A stretch of DNA of 64,000 nt from Neorhizobium alkalisoli (GTDB lineage Bacteria > Pseudomonadota > Alphaproteobacteria > Rhizobiales > Rhizobiaceae). Numbering within the stretch: position 1 is the first letter of the stretch; every line of letters begins with the position of its first letter. The notes under the pieces are model-generated. The model searched no databases. It was not told where the DNA came from and saw nothing but the letters and a program-made list of their open reading frames with translations. The position numbers were made by a program, and so were the translations under genes. Shown here one piece after another: positions 53,584-62,802 of the stretch. The stretch is from NCBI RefSeq assembly GCF_002968635.1, contig NZ_PVBN01000006.1, positions 186,001-250,000 on the forward strand, given 5' to 3'.

Positions 53584-56280
53584 ATGATCCCACTGTCGCT
53601 CGCTCCAAAATCGAAATGGCTCAAACCCCGGTTTTACGGGCTCGGCTACTTCTTTCCAGCCATTGTAGCCGTCACCGCCGTAGTGATAATGGTGGTGCGG
53701 GCAGACATCGAGAAGCGTGAACAGTTCCGGAGCACACAACAGGTCAAGGCGGCAGAACAGCTCGCACGCGTCGCAGCGAGCCTGGAGACCAATGTCCGCG
53801 GCAACGTCAACCTGATTTACGGATTGATCGCAGCGGTCGCCGCAAACCCGAACATGGCGCAGCCGCAGTTTTCCGCGTTGTCCGAGCGCATTTTCGGGGT
53901 CCCGTCCCAGCTCCGGAACATCGCGGCGGCGCCTGATCTCGTCGTGAAATTCGTCTATCCTGAAGACGCGAACAAAAAAGCGATCGGCCTCGACTACCGG
54001 ACCAATGAGCAGCAACGGGATTCGGTGATGACGGCGATCCAAAGGCGGAGCCTGGTCATCACCGGCCCGGTCAATCTCGTCCAGGGCGGCCAAGGCTTGA
54101 TCGCGCGCTATCCCGTCTTCTCGCTGGCCAATGGGCGTTTCTGGGGTGTCGTCTCGGCTGTCATCGATCTCAACAGGCTTTATACCGACAGCAACGTCAA
54201 CACGTCCCGCCAGAGCCTCGACATAGCCATAGCGAGGCGTCCCATTCCCGGCGAGCAGGATGTGTTTCTCGGGAACCGGGACGTGTTCTCGCAGGACCCG
54301 GTCAAGACGCGGTTCGAGCTCGGCCACGATACCTGGTATCTGGCCGGCGTGCCTAAAGAAGGATGGCAAGGCTCGCCGCCGGATATCGTCAGCTTCCGCA
54401 TTACCGCGTTTCTGGTCGCGCTTTGCATCGCCGGACCGCTGATCTGGGCCGGCCTGCTGATGAAGCAGCGCCATCGCAACATGCTTACCCTGCAACAGCG
54501 CGAGGAGCAGCTCGAAGCCCTTTCCCAGCGGCTGGAACTGGCCCTCGAGGCGTCCGGCGTCGGCGTCTGGGAATACGAGCCTTCGTCCGAAACGCTGATC
54601 TGGGACCAGCGCATGCGCGAGCTTTACGATGTGCCGCAGGACAAAACGACCTGCGGACATCACGACTGGCGCGACGCCGTCCATCCGGATGACATTCAGG
54701 CCCTCGACGAACAGCTCCTCAGGTCGATCCGCGAGGATAAAAGCCACGAACTCGAATTCCGTGTCGTGCGGCGTGACGGAAATATCCGCCATATCCGCGC
54801 CAATGGCGCCACCTATGTTGCTGCGAGCGGCATCAAGCGGGTCGTCGGCGCCAACTGGGACGTCACCATCGACGTGACGATGAATGCCGAACTGCGGGAA
54901 GCAAAGGCTCAGGCCGAGCGGCAGAACGCGGAACTACGATCGGCGAGACGGACGCTCGAGCATCAGTCTCTGCACGATGCCCTGACTGGCCTGCCGAACC
55001 GCCGGTTCCTCGATCAATTCATGGCCGCCGAGGAAACTGCCAGCCAGGATGATCACAAGCTTGCCTTCATCCATATCGATCTCGACCGCTTCAAGGAGGT
55101 CAACGATACCTTCGGCCATGCGGCCGGCGATGCCGTCCTCAAGGAAGCCACGGCCCGCCTTCTCCAGTTGATCGGACACGACGAATTCGCGTCCCGGATC
55201 GGCGGCGATGAATTCGTCGTGATTACCGGCGGGGCAGAACCGCTTGCGCGGGCAAACCATCTTGCGCAATCGATCGTGACCGCGCTTTCAAGGCCGATCG
55301 ATATCGGCGAGCACCAATGTCGGATCGGCTGCAGCGCAGGCATCGCCTGCCAGACGAAGGCCGGCGAAGAACTCGGCCAGCTATTGATCAATGCCGACAT
55401 CGCGCTCTATGAGGCGAAAAAGCTGGGCCGCAACCGGGTCGAGCTGTTCTCCGAGAAGCTGCGCGCCGCCGCCGTGCTGACAAAGCGGCTCTCCGACGAA
55501 TTCCTGAGCGCGCTCGAGCAGGACCAGATCATTCCCTACTTCCAGCCGCAGTTCGATGCACACTCGCTGGCGATCGTCGGCGTCGAGGCGCTCGCCCGCT
55601 GGCAGCACCCGACCCGCGGCCTGCTGACGCCGGACAAATTCCTCCATATCGCCGAGAACCTGCACAAGGCCGCGGACATGGACGCGACCATTCTCGATCG
55701 GGCGCTCTTTCAGACGACGCGTTGGCGAACCCTCGGCATCGACGTTCCGCATCTGTCGGTGAATATTTCCGCCCAGAGACTGAAGGACGAGCGGCTCTTC
55801 AAGCGTCTGGCGGAACTGTCGTTCACGCCGGGTACGCTCTCCTTCGAACTTCTGGAATCGATTTCCTTCGAGGATCAGGACAAGGAACTGAAAGCCGCCA
55901 TCCTCAGCCTGAAAGCCTTGGGAATAGACATCGAGATCGACGACTTCGGGACGGGCCACGCATCCATCGTCAGCCTGCTCGAACTCGGCCCGAAGAGGCT
56001 GAAGATCGACCGAAAGCTCATTGCGCCCCTGGAGTCGGGTTCTCAGCGGCAGCTCGTGGCATCGATCATCGAAATCGGCCGCTCTCAAGGCATCGAGATC
56101 GTCGCGGAAGGCGTCGAGACGGCGGCCCATATCGAGATACTGCGCGGGCTGGGTTGCCAGATCCTTCAGGGTTACGCATTCGCGAAGCCTATGTCGTCGG
56201 CGGACTTCGTTGCCTTCGCACAGAACTGGCAGAATGCCGGACCGATGTCATTCCCTCCCGCCATGGTCCGCTCGGCTTAA
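53584..56280 (+). CDS. CHASE-like PAS-GGDEF-EAL c-di-GMP enzyme
   Basis: An 898-residue protein. TM1 near 20-40, a CHASE-like periplasmic domain to about 275, TM2 near 280-300, a PAS domain to about 440, then GGDEF at 540-544 (no RxxD site) and EAL at 668-670. The phosphodiesterase keeps NISAQ, FELLES, DDFGTGHAS, KIDR and EGVET. Start: ATG at 53584 is preferred over a TTG 12 nt upstream. It likely interacts functionally with the PAS-GGDEF gene upstream. Confidence 0.93.
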   Translation: MIPLSLAPKSKWLKPRFYGLGYFFPAIVAVTAVVIMVVRADIEKREQFRSTQQVKAAEQLARVAASLETNVRGNVNLIYGLIAAVAANPNMAQPQFSALSERIFGVPSQLRNIAAAPDLVVKFVYPEDANKKAIGLDYRTNEQQRDSVMTAIQRRSLVITGPVNLVQGGQGLIARYPVFSLANGRFWGVVSAVIDLNRLYTDSNVNTSRQSLDIAIARRPIPGEQDVFLGNRDVFSQDPVKTRFELGHDTWYLAGVPKEGWQGSPPDIVSFRITAFLVALCIAGPLIWAGLLMKQRHRNMLTLQQREEQLEALSQRLELALEASGVGVWEYEPSSETLIWDQRMRELYDVPQDKTTCGHHDWRDAVHPDDIQALDEQLLRSIREDKSHELEFRVVRRDGNIRHIRANGATYVAASGIKRVVGANWDVTIDVTMNAELREAKAQAERQNAELRSARRTLEHQSLHDALTGLPNRRFLDQFMAAEETASQDDHKLAFIHIDLDRFKEVNDTFGHAAGDAVLKEATARLLQLIGHDEFASRIGGDEFVVITGGAEPLARANHLAQSIVTALSRPIDIGEHQCRIGCSAGIACQTKAGEELGQLLINADIALYEAKKLGRNRVELFSEKLRAAAVLTKRLSDEFLSALEQDQIIPYFQPQFDAHSLAIVGVEALARWQHPTRGLLTPDKFLHIAENLHKAADMDATILDRALFQTTRWRTLGIDVPHLSVNISAQRLKDERLFKRLAELSFTPGTLSFELLESISFEDQDKELKAAILSLKALGIDIEIDDFGTGHASIVSLLELGPKRLKIDRKLIAPLESGSQRQLVASIIEIGRSQGIEIVAEGVETAAHIEILRGLGCQILQGYAFAKPMSSADFVAFAQNWQNAGPMSFPPAMVRSA

Positions 56281-56410
56281 GACCGGTGCCGACCGTGGAT
56301 CGCATCGGAAGGCCAACAAAACTCCCGTCCTCATGTACCGATCGCTATTGACCTGGCCCCTGGGGCCGCCCCGATAGAGGTGCGGTCCACAACCGGCGAG
56401 GTGATTCTTG

Positions 56411-57457
56411 ATGACATCCGCACAATATCTGAGCCCCTCCGAGGCCTCCGAACGGCTCGGGATATCCCAGAAGGCGCTCCGACTCTATGAACAGCGCGGG
56501 CTTGTCACGCCCGTCCGCACGACGGCAGGCTGGCGCACCTATGGTCCCGTCGAGATGACCCGCGTCGCCGAAATTGCGGCCTTGAGAGCCCTGGGCCTCA
56601 GCCTTGCACAGGTGGCCCGCGTCCTGAAAGGCGAACCGCAGGATCTGGAGCCCGTGCTCGCAGCACACCAAGCGAGGCTGCAGATCGAGGCGCGCCGCGT
56701 CACCGAGACGATCGAGCGGGTGCGGACCCTCAGAACCGAGCTTGCCGATGGTCGCCTGCCGGGAACCGAAAGCCTGATGCGGCTGGCGCAGCCGGCGCGT
56801 GATCCCGTCGTGACCTTCGACCTGCCCTGGCCCTGGGGCGGTGAACGGTTCGAGCTGCGCGATATCAAGCGTCTCAATTACATCATAGGTCCGCTCGGCA
56901 GCGGCAAGACCAGACTTGCCAGGGAGATTGCGTTGCACCTGCCCGGTGCGGTCTTTCTCGGGCTGGACCGGAGCGATGACGATGCTTCCGACCTGCACCG
57001 CCGGCTTGCCGCCGACGTGGGCTTGAAAACTCGTGTCGATCTGGCGCTCGCCTGGCTCGCCGATGAGGGGGCCGCGCCCTCCCCCGACCTTGCCGTTCTT
57101 CTCGCCGCACTGGAAACAGATGCCCATGATGTTCTGGTGATCGATATGATCGAACAGGGGCTCGATCGGGCAACCCAGGAAGCACTCATCGCCTATCTGC
57201 GTTATCGGGCGCCTGCCCAAAGGCCGCTCTTCATGCTGACCCGTTCGTCGGCGATCCTCGACCTCGCGCTTGTCGGACCCGACGAGACCATCCTGTTCTG
57301 CCCCGCCAACCACAGCCCACCGACGAAAGTCGCTCCCTATCCGGGCGCTCCGGGTTACGAAGCGGTCGCTACTTGCCTCGCCCCTCCGGAGGTGCGCGCC
57401 CGTACCGAAGGCGTCATCGCCTGGCGTCCGGCGGCGATGCGCGAAGCCCCTCGATAA
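56411..57457 (+). CDS. MerR-type regulator fused to a P-loop ATPase domain
   Basis: A 348-residue protein. Residues about 5-75 form a MerR HTH (SEASERLGISQKALRLYEQRG), followed by a coiled dimer helix to about 115. From about 135 a separate ATPase-like domain follows with Walker A GPLGSGKT (160-167) and a Walker B-like VLVIDMIEQ (241-249). This layout differs from ordinary MerR proteins, whose C-terminal part binds ligands. Its 3' end overlaps the leftward TetR gene by 44 bp. Start: ATG at 56411 has gaggtg upstream; TTG 3 nt earlier is also in frame. Confidence 0.85.
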   Translation: MTSAQYLSPSEASERLGISQKALRLYEQRGLVTPVRTTAGWRTYGPVEMTRVAEIAALRALGLSLAQVARVLKGEPQDLEPVLAAHQARLQIEARRVTETIERVRTLRTELADGRLPGTESLMRLAQPARDPVVTFDLPWPWGGERFELRDIKRLNYIIGPLGSGKTRLAREIALHLPGAVFLGLDRSDDDASDLHRRLAADVGLKTRVDLALAWLADEGAAPSPDLAVLLAALETDAHDVLVIDMIEQGLDRATQEALIAYLRYRAPAQRPLFMLTRSSAILDLALVGPDETILFCPANHSPPTKVAPYPGAPGYEAVATCLAPPEVRARTEGVIAWRPAAMREAPR

Positions 57458-58070
57458 ACAGATCGAGAGCCCGGCGCATTGCGTCTTCCGGCGTGCGGGA
57501 AACCTTCCATTCCGGAAAATGCCCGTCGATATACATCCGCGCCAACCCATAGGCGAAGGCCCGCGCCGAAAGCATGACGTCGTCGGTATCGAGCGACGCT
57601 TTCATCCGCCCGTCGTCCTTGGCCCGCCCAACGATATCCTCAAGCCGTTGCCGCAATGCCTCGTTCACCGCCACCAGCGTTTCCGAGCCGTGAAAATCGA
57701 TCAGCGTCCGCGAACTGATGATCTGGAAATGCGTCGGGTTCAGTCGGGCCCAGTCGAGATAACCTATTCCCACAGCACGTAGCTGCTCCATCGGATCGTC
57801 TTCAGCCAGCGTCGACAACGCCTGCTCTACCGATCCAGCAAGGCGATGGATCGCCTGCTCGGCCACAGCCGTCAGCAATGCACCCTTGCTGCTGAAGTGA
57901 CGAAACGGAGCGCCCGGCGAAACGCCCGCCTTTTTCGCGACCTCGCGCACCGAAAGATTGTCGACGCCCTTTTCCTCCACGATCGCGATGGCCGCGGCGA
58001 TCAGCGCTTCGACCAGATTTCCGTGGTGGTAGGTTTCTCGGGTGGTCTTGGTGTCTTCGGTCTTCGGCAT
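57414..58070 (-). CDS. TetR-family transcriptional regulator
   Basis: A 218-residue protein. The HTH is LSVREVAKKAGVSPGAPFRHF near 45-65, followed by a helical ligand domain. It diverges from a membrane-protein gene; between them lie two near-identical palindromes likely to be its operators. The start MPKTEDTKTT is preferred over a TTG 12 nt upstream. Its 3' end overlaps the MerR-ATPase gene on the other strand. Confidence 0.92.
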   Translation of the reverse strand: MPKTEDTKTTRETYHHGNLVEALIAAAIAIVEEKGVDNLSVREVAKKAGVSPGAPFRHFSSKGALLTAVAEQAIHRLAGSVEQALSTLAEDDPMEQLRAVGIGYLDWARLNPTHFQIISSRTLIDFHGSETLVAVNEALRQRLEDIVGRAKDDGRMKASLDTDDVMLSARAFAYGLARMYIDGHFPEWKVSRTPEDAMRRALDLFIEGLRASPPDARR

Positions 58071-58125
58071 CGCGCTCTTCAAACTGCATCGTCCTCACGC
58101 ACCCTTAGCACGGCATCACTTTCAC

Positions 58126-58140
58126 GTAATCACTGATTAC
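58126..58140. promoter_or_regulatory. Probable TetR operator, site 1
   Basis: Perfect inverted repeat GTAATC-ACT-GATTAC, with the same half-sites as site 2. It lies 56 nt from the start of the TetR gene. Confidence 0.7.
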
Positions 58141-58166
58141 ATCACTTGCGGTCCGGGACAAGCGAT

Positions 58167-58181
58167 GTAATCAATGATTAC
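58167..58181. promoter_or_regulatory. Probable TetR operator, site 2
   Basis: GTAATC-AAT-GATTAC, extended to a 19-bp perfect palindrome ATGTAATCAATGATTACAT. It starts 41 bp from site 1, close to four helical turns, so both sites face the same side of the DNA. It lies 25 nt upstream of the membrane-protein ATG. Confidence 0.75.
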
Positions 58182-58205
58182 ATGATCGACCTTGGAGGCT
58201 CCCCC

Positions 58206-58805
58206 ATGACATTGAACGGCTGGCGACTGATTGCATTGGTCGCGTCTATAATTCTTCTGCTGCTCGCCGCGGCCGCCGGCTGGACAGCCGGTACCGCGGA
58301 AGCGGCGCGGATGGTCATCCGCTGGACCGCGCGCCTCTCCCTCATCCTGTTCCTTATGGCCTTCACCGCCTCGGCAATGGTGAGGCTGGCGCCAGGCGCA
58401 TACACCATCTGGCAGCGTCGCAATCGGCGTTATCTAGGGCTTTCCTTTGCCCTCTCGCATTTCGTGCATCTCGGTGCGATCCTGACCCTGGCATCCGTCG
58501 ATCCGGACCTGTTCTGGAAACTGACCAATCTCGTCACGATCCTGGCCGGAGGCCTCGCCTACGTCTTCATCGCCGCTATGGCTGCAAGCTCGTTCGACCG
58601 GATCGCGGCGGCCATGGGCGGCAGGCTCTGGCGGGGCGTCCACCGCTTCGGCGCCTGGTATATCTATATTTCCTTCATCTTCACCTTTGGAAAACGCGCC
58701 GTCATGGACGCCGCCTATCTTCCCGCCATGGTGCTCATCGCGGCAGCGCTGTTCGTCAGGCTGCTCGCCTATGTCCAGACCAGCCGGAGCCGCGTTACGG
58801 GTTAG
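58206..58805 (+). CDS. Six-helix membrane protein, ferric-reductase-like
   Basis: A 199-residue protein with about six membrane helices. Histidines sit in helical contexts (SHFVHLGAI, WRGVHRFGAWYIY) as in haem-binding ferric-reductase-like transmembrane domains. GGAGG lies 7 nt before the ATG. It diverges from a TetR gene with two operators between, so it is the probable TetR target. The precise role is unknown. Confidence 0.75.
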   Translation: MTLNGWRLIALVASIILLLLAAAAGWTAGTAEAARMVIRWTARLSLILFLMAFTASAMVRLAPGAYTIWQRRNRRYLGLSFALSHFVHLGAILTLASVDPDLFWKLTNLVTILAGGLAYVFIAAMAASSFDRIAAAMGGRLWRGVHRFGAWYIYISFIFTFGKRAVMDAAYLPAMVLIAAALFVRLLAYVQTSRSRVTG

Positions 58806-58833
58806 TGACGAGGCCTGCCCAGGGGCAGATAAG

Positions 58834-58874
58834 AAAAAAGCCCCGCCGGCTTCTGCCAGCGGGGCTTTTTTTTC
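58834..58874. terminator. Terminator between the membrane-protein gene and clpP
   Basis: Stem AGCCCCGC and GCGGGGCT with a 12-nt loop, an A6 run before and a T8 run after. It can serve both convergent genes. Confidence 0.9.
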
Positions 58875-58887
58875 TCAATTCGGTCGA

Positions 58888-59475
58888 TCAGATTTCGCCC
58901 TGGGAGGTGACGATCTTCGAAGCCAGGCCGTAAGCGACGGCCTCTTCGGCGCCGAGCCAGTAGTCGCGATCGATATCCTTGGCGATCTTGTCTTCCGGCT
59001 GGCCGGTGGCCTTGGAGAAGATCTTGATCAGGCGTTCGTTCATCTTGATGATTTCGCGAGCCTGGATTTCGATGTCGGAGGCCATGCCGCGCGTGCCGCC
59101 GGACGGTTGGTGCAGCAGGAAGCGGGTGTTCGGCAGAGCGATGCGGCGCTCCTTGGGAGCGGCGACATAGATCAGCGCGCCAGCCGAGGCCACCCAGCCG
59201 GTGCCGATCATCCAGACCTTCGGCTTGATGAACTTGATCATGTCGTGGATCGAATCGCCGGATTCGACGTGACCGCCGGGCGAATTCACGTAGATGCGGA
59301 TGTCGTCGTCGCCGGCCGCGGAGAGCGCCACGAGCTGCGTGCAGACTTTCTGTGCCAGTTCTTGCGTGATCGGCCCGTAGATGAAGATCGAACGCGACTT
59401 GAAAAGATTCGCCTCCGTTTCCTTGCCGAGCGGCAGTTCCTTCGTCTTGTCGTCGTTGTCGTCTTCGTCGTTCAT
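58888..59475 (-). CDS. clpP: ATP-dependent Clp protease proteolytic subunit, paralogue
   Basis: A 195-residue ClpP. The catalytic Ser is in GWVASAGAL, His in LLHQPSGG and Asp in DIDRDYW, so the triad is complete. The Ser context differs from the usual QAASMGA of E. coli ClpP, and the N-terminus is unusually acidic (NDEDDNDDK). Alphaproteobacteria often carry several ClpP paralogues; this may be an alternative form. The start has AGGAGA 6 nt upstream. Confidence 0.9.
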   Translation of the reverse strand: MNDEDDNDDKTKELPLGKETEANLFKSRSIFIYGPITQELAQKVCTQLVALSAAGDDDIRIYVNSPGGHVESGDSIHDMIKFIKPKVWMIGTGWVASAGALIYVAAPKERRIALPNTRFLLHQPSGGTRGMASDIEIQAREIIKMNERLIKIFSKATGQPEDKIAKDIDRDYWLGAEEAVAYGLASKIVTSQGEI

Positions 59476-59685
59476 TACGGTCTCCTGAATGGATTCTGAT
59501 ATCGGACATAATGCGTTCGCGGCCGTAAAACAATGGAGACGAAGTCTAAGAAGCAACCTTCCCCGGACTAAGGTGAATGACGTAGGCGGCATTCCGTCCG
59601 ATCGGCGAATGGCAATGGACAGTGCGCAACCGCTTGCCTATCCTCCGATATCATTTCGCACGATCACGATTTCGAGGGGACCCGA

Positions 59686-60258
59686 ATGCTGAAACGCCTT
59701 TTGCTCGCAACCGCCGTTCTTGCCGCTTTTACCGCCCCGGCATTTGCCCATCTTGATCCGACGGAACACGGCTCCTTTTTCGCCGGCGTGTCACACCCGC
59801 TTTTCGGTCTCGATCATATCCTGGCCATGGTGGCGGTCGGTCTTTGGGCCGCACAGATGGGAGGCAAAGCTCTCTGGACCGTACCCGCAGCATTCGTCGG
59901 CACCATGGCGCTCGGCTTCCTCGCCGCCCTGAACGGGCTCGCTCTTCCCTTCGTCGAACCGGCGATCCTCGCCTCGGTGATCGGCCTTGGCCTTCTGGTC
60001 TCGATGGCCGTGAAAGTCCCTGCGTCGGCGTCTGCGGTCGTCGTTGCCGTCTTCGCGCTTTTCCACGGTTTTGCCCATGGCGGCGAACTCGGTTCGGCAG
60101 GAGCCGTCCGGTTCGCTCTCGGCTTCCTCATCGCCACCGGCCTGCTGCATGGCGCCGGTATTGTTCTCGGCCTTGGCATCATCAGGCTTGCGCCCGCCGC
60201 CACCCGCATTGCCGGCGCCGTCACCGCGCTGCTCGGCCTGTCGCTGGCCTTCGGCTGA
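59686..60258 (+). CDS. HupE/UreJ-family membrane protein
   Basis: A 190-residue protein with a signal-like N-terminus and about six helices. HPLFGLDHILAMVAVG and ALFHGFAHGGEL are family motifs with conserved His/Asp. Members are proposed nickel or cobalt transporters or hydrogenase/urease accessory proteins; no hydrogenase or urease gene is nearby. Confidence 0.9.
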   Translation: MLKRLLLATAVLAAFTAPAFAHLDPTEHGSFFAGVSHPLFGLDHILAMVAVGLWAAQMGGKALWTVPAAFVGTMALGFLAALNGLALPFVEPAILASVIGLGLLVSMAVKVPASASAVVVAVFALFHGFAHGGELGSAGAVRFALGFLIATGLLHGAGIVLGLGIIRLAPAATRIAGAVTALLGLSLAFG

Positions 60259-60355
60259 GCCCCGCATTACCGAGATTTAAGGAAGCATCGGCTTTAAACG
60301 TCCGATACGGAACCTAACTCCTTGTGAGAAATGTTTGCTCGCAAGGAGTAAGATC

Positions 60356-61168
60356 ATGTCACCGGAAGAACGCCAGATTCTGACCTCCCTGTTCGATCGC
60401 GTCCGAACGGCATCCTCGACGCCGAGGGATAGCGACGCCGAGGTCTTCATCGAGCAGGCGAGCCGCGAACAGCCCTATGCCACTTACTATCTGGCCCAGG
60501 CGGTAGTGGTTCAGGAAAAGGGGTTGGAAGCGGCGGCCAACCGCATCAAGGAACTTGAGGAACACGTCCATCAGCTGGAGGCTGGCGAAAGCGAACACCA
60601 CCGCGCCGAACAGGGCGGCGGCTTCCTGAGCTCCATTTTCGGCTCCAGCCAGCCTCAGCAGCCCGGCCCAGCCCCCTCCTCCGGCCCTTGGAACACCGCC
60701 CCTCGTCAGACCTACCGCGCGAACCGCGACGGTGACGACGGCTATCGGGCCGCGCCCTCCCAGCACGCGTTCCCCGGCCCATGGGCGGCGCAGCAAGCCT
60801 CCGCGCCCTCTGCCGGTGGCAGTTTCCTGCGCGGCGCTCTCGGCACCGCCGCGGGTGTGGCGGGCGGCGTGCTGCTTGCCAATTCGCTGTCCGGAATTTT
60901 TGGCCACCACATGTCGTCGCTTGGCTGGGGATCCCCTTTTGACGGAGCCAACCCTTTTGGCAATGCTCCGGCGGAAGAAACCACCGTCAACAACTACTTC
61001 GGCGACGACGCCATTCGGGAAGCTTCGGACAGCCGAGGGGGAGCCGGCGCCGCCGACAATTCGAACGACGCGCTTCAGCAGGCCGACTACGGCAATGACG
61101 ACTTTGCCGACGACCAGCCGGACTTCGACAACAGCGACCTCGGCGACGACAGTTCGATGGACGTGTAA
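60356..61168 (+). CDS. DUF2076 domain protein
   Basis: A 270-residue protein. The N-terminal about 80 residues match DUF2076 (SPEERQILTSLFDRV to AANRIKELEEHVHQLE). A Pro/Gln-rich linker follows, then a Gly/Ala-rich membrane-like stretch near 155-175 and an Asp/Asn-rich C-terminal tail. AAGGAG lies 7 nt before the ATG. Function not established. Confidence 0.8.
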   Translation: MSPEERQILTSLFDRVRTASSTPRDSDAEVFIEQASREQPYATYYLAQAVVVQEKGLEAAANRIKELEEHVHQLEAGESEHHRAEQGGGFLSSIFGSSQPQQPGPAPSSGPWNTAPRQTYRANRDGDDGYRAAPSQHAFPGPWAAQQASAPSAGGSFLRGALGTAAGVAGGVLLANSLSGIFGHHMSSLGWGSPFDGANPFGNAPAEETTVNNYFGDDAIREASDSRGGAGAADNSNDALQQADYGNDDFADDQPDFDNSDLGDDSSMDV

Positions 61169-61270
61169 GCGGAGCAAGCCGCCCGTATCCGGCGCCTCAC
61201 TTCAGCTCGGCGCGTTCGTCACTGCAATCGGTTCACTGGATCGATTGCTGCGGCTTCGCCGGACCACTCC

Positions 61271-61735
61271 TCACCCACGTCCCCGGTAGGTCGGCACGCC
61301 CTGCTCCGGCAGCCAGACTCCTGCCGGCGCCTCGCCGGTCTGCCAGAAGACGTCGATCGGGATGCCGCCTCGCGGATACCAGTAGGCGCCGATCCTCAGC
61401 CATTTCGGCTGCAGGAGGTCGATGATCCGCTTGGCGATATAGACCGAGCAGTCCTCGTGGAAAGCGCCATGGTTGCGGAAGGAATGCAGGAAGAGTTTCA
61501 GCGACTTCGACTCGACCAGGAAGCCATCGGGGATATAGTCGATGACGATATGGGCGAAATCCGGCTGGCCGGTCATCGGGCAGAGCGAGGTGAATTCCGG
61601 CGCCGTAAACCGCACCACATAGTCCGTCCCCTGATTGCTGTTCGGCACCTTTTCAAGGACTGCAGCCTCCGGGCTCTGGGGGGTGCCGACATTGGCTCCA
61701 AGCTGCGAAAGCCCGCTTACATCCGTCATCGTCAT
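61271..61735 (-). CDS. queF: NADPH-dependent 7-cyano-7-deazaguanine reductase
   Basis: Makes preQ1 in queuosine synthesis. The 154-residue type I enzyme has the catalytic [11 protein letters not shown] and the NADPH-side [19 protein letters not shown]. The start is at MTMTDVSG; it overlaps the CDF transporter stop by 4 nt, so translation is coupled. Confidence 0.95.
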   Translation of the reverse strand: MTMTDVSGLSQLGANVGTPQSPEAAVLEKVPNSNQGTDYVVRFTAPEFTSLCPMTGQPDFAHIVIDYIPDGFLVESKSLKLFLHSFRNHGAFHEDCSVYIAKRIIDLLQPKWLRIGAYWYPRGGIPIDVFWQTGEAPAGVWLPEQGVPTYRGRG

Positions 61736-62667
61736 TTGCCTGTTCCTTCGATCTCTACTTTCTGTCCATGGGCGCGCTCGCCTTCGGGCTCCACATGGAT
61801 TGCCAATGTGGCGCCCGGAATAGTCTCTTTGATCGCATCTTCCAAGCGGTCGCATATGTCATGTGCCTCGCCGACGCTCATTCCCGCCGGCACGACCAGA
61901 TGGAAATCGATGAAGGCCACCGCCCCTGCCCGGCGCGATTTCAGATCATGCACGCCGAGCGCACCGTCCGAATGAGCGGTAATCGCTTCGCGCACCGCCG
62001 CCTCCTCATCCGGTTCGAGCGCCCGATCCATCAACCCGCCGAGCGAATTGGAAATCACCTTGTAGCCCTGCCAGAGAATATTGAAGGCGACGAAGATGGC
62101 GAGCAGCGGGTCGAGGATCGGGTAGCCGGTCAAGACCGCAAGGACGAGGCCGACGAGGACACCGGCCGAGGTCACCACATCCGACATGATGTGCTGACCG
62201 TCCGCGGTCATGGCCGGCGAGCGATGAGCCTTACCGGTGCGGATCAAGGTGGTTGCCCAAAACGCGTTGATGATGCCGGCAAAGCCATTGATCGCAAGGC
62301 CGAGCACCGGCGCATCCAGGAGATCAGGCTCAAAAAGCCCGCGCCAGGCCTCCTGTATGATCAAGAGCGCGGCCACCACGATCAGCACGCCTTCGATGAC
62401 CGCCGAGATGTATTCGGCCTTGTGATGTCCGAACTGATGATCGTGATCGGCGGGACGCTGGGCGTAGCGGATGACGAAATAGGCGATGAAGGCGGCCACG
62501 ACATTGACGGTCGATTCCAGCCCGTCCGAAAGCAGCGCGACGGAGCCCGTCACCCACCAGGCCAGCATCTTCAGCCCCATCACGACCAGCGAAACCGGAA
62601 TGCCCCAGAAGGCCAGCCGCTCGACGATCCTGTTGTCCCTCGCCACTATCTTCGTCCTCATGCGCAT
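61732..62667 (-). CDS. Cation diffusion facilitator transporter
   Basis: About 311 residues with six helices in the first part. [12 protein letters not shown] and [12 protein letters not shown] are the metal-binding helices, and a cytoplasmic C-terminal domain ([12 protein letters not shown] onward) follows. It exports Zn2+, Mn2+ or related cations. Start uncertain: in-frame Met codons lie at 62661, 62667 and 62721. It precedes queF with a 4-nt overlap. Confidence 0.9.
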   Translation of the reverse strand: MRMRTKIVARDNRIVERLAFWGIPVSLVVMGLKMLAWWVTGSVALLSDGLESTVNVVAAFIAYFVIRYAQRPADHDHQFGHHKAEYISAVIEGVLIVVAALLIIQEAWRGLFEPDLLDAPVLGLAINGFAGIINAFWATTLIRTGKAHRSPAMTADGQHIMSDVVTSAGVLVGLVLAVLTGYPILDPLLAIFVAFNILWQGYKVISNSLGGLMDRALEPDEEAAVREAITAHSDGALGVHDLKSRRAGAVAFIDFHLVVPAGMSVGEAHDICDRLEDAIKETIPGATLAIHVEPEGERAHGQKVEIEGTGK

Positions 62668-62802
62668 GCGAATGATTTGCAGGAGCCAGGCCCCAAAACG
62701 GCGAAACCGCCGGCGCGACATTCGTCGCTCGGCGGTTTCGGTTGGCGGTGCATATGACTCAGGTGGAGGCGTTTGTCAAAAGGCCGCCAAATCGAGCTTC
62801 AT

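Noticed and set aside
60309..60336. Possible EcfG/RpoE2-type promoter (GGAAC) upstream of the DUF2076 gene
   Set aside because: The spacing to the downstream TT is about 20 nt, longer than the usual 18-19, so the match is not good enough to call.
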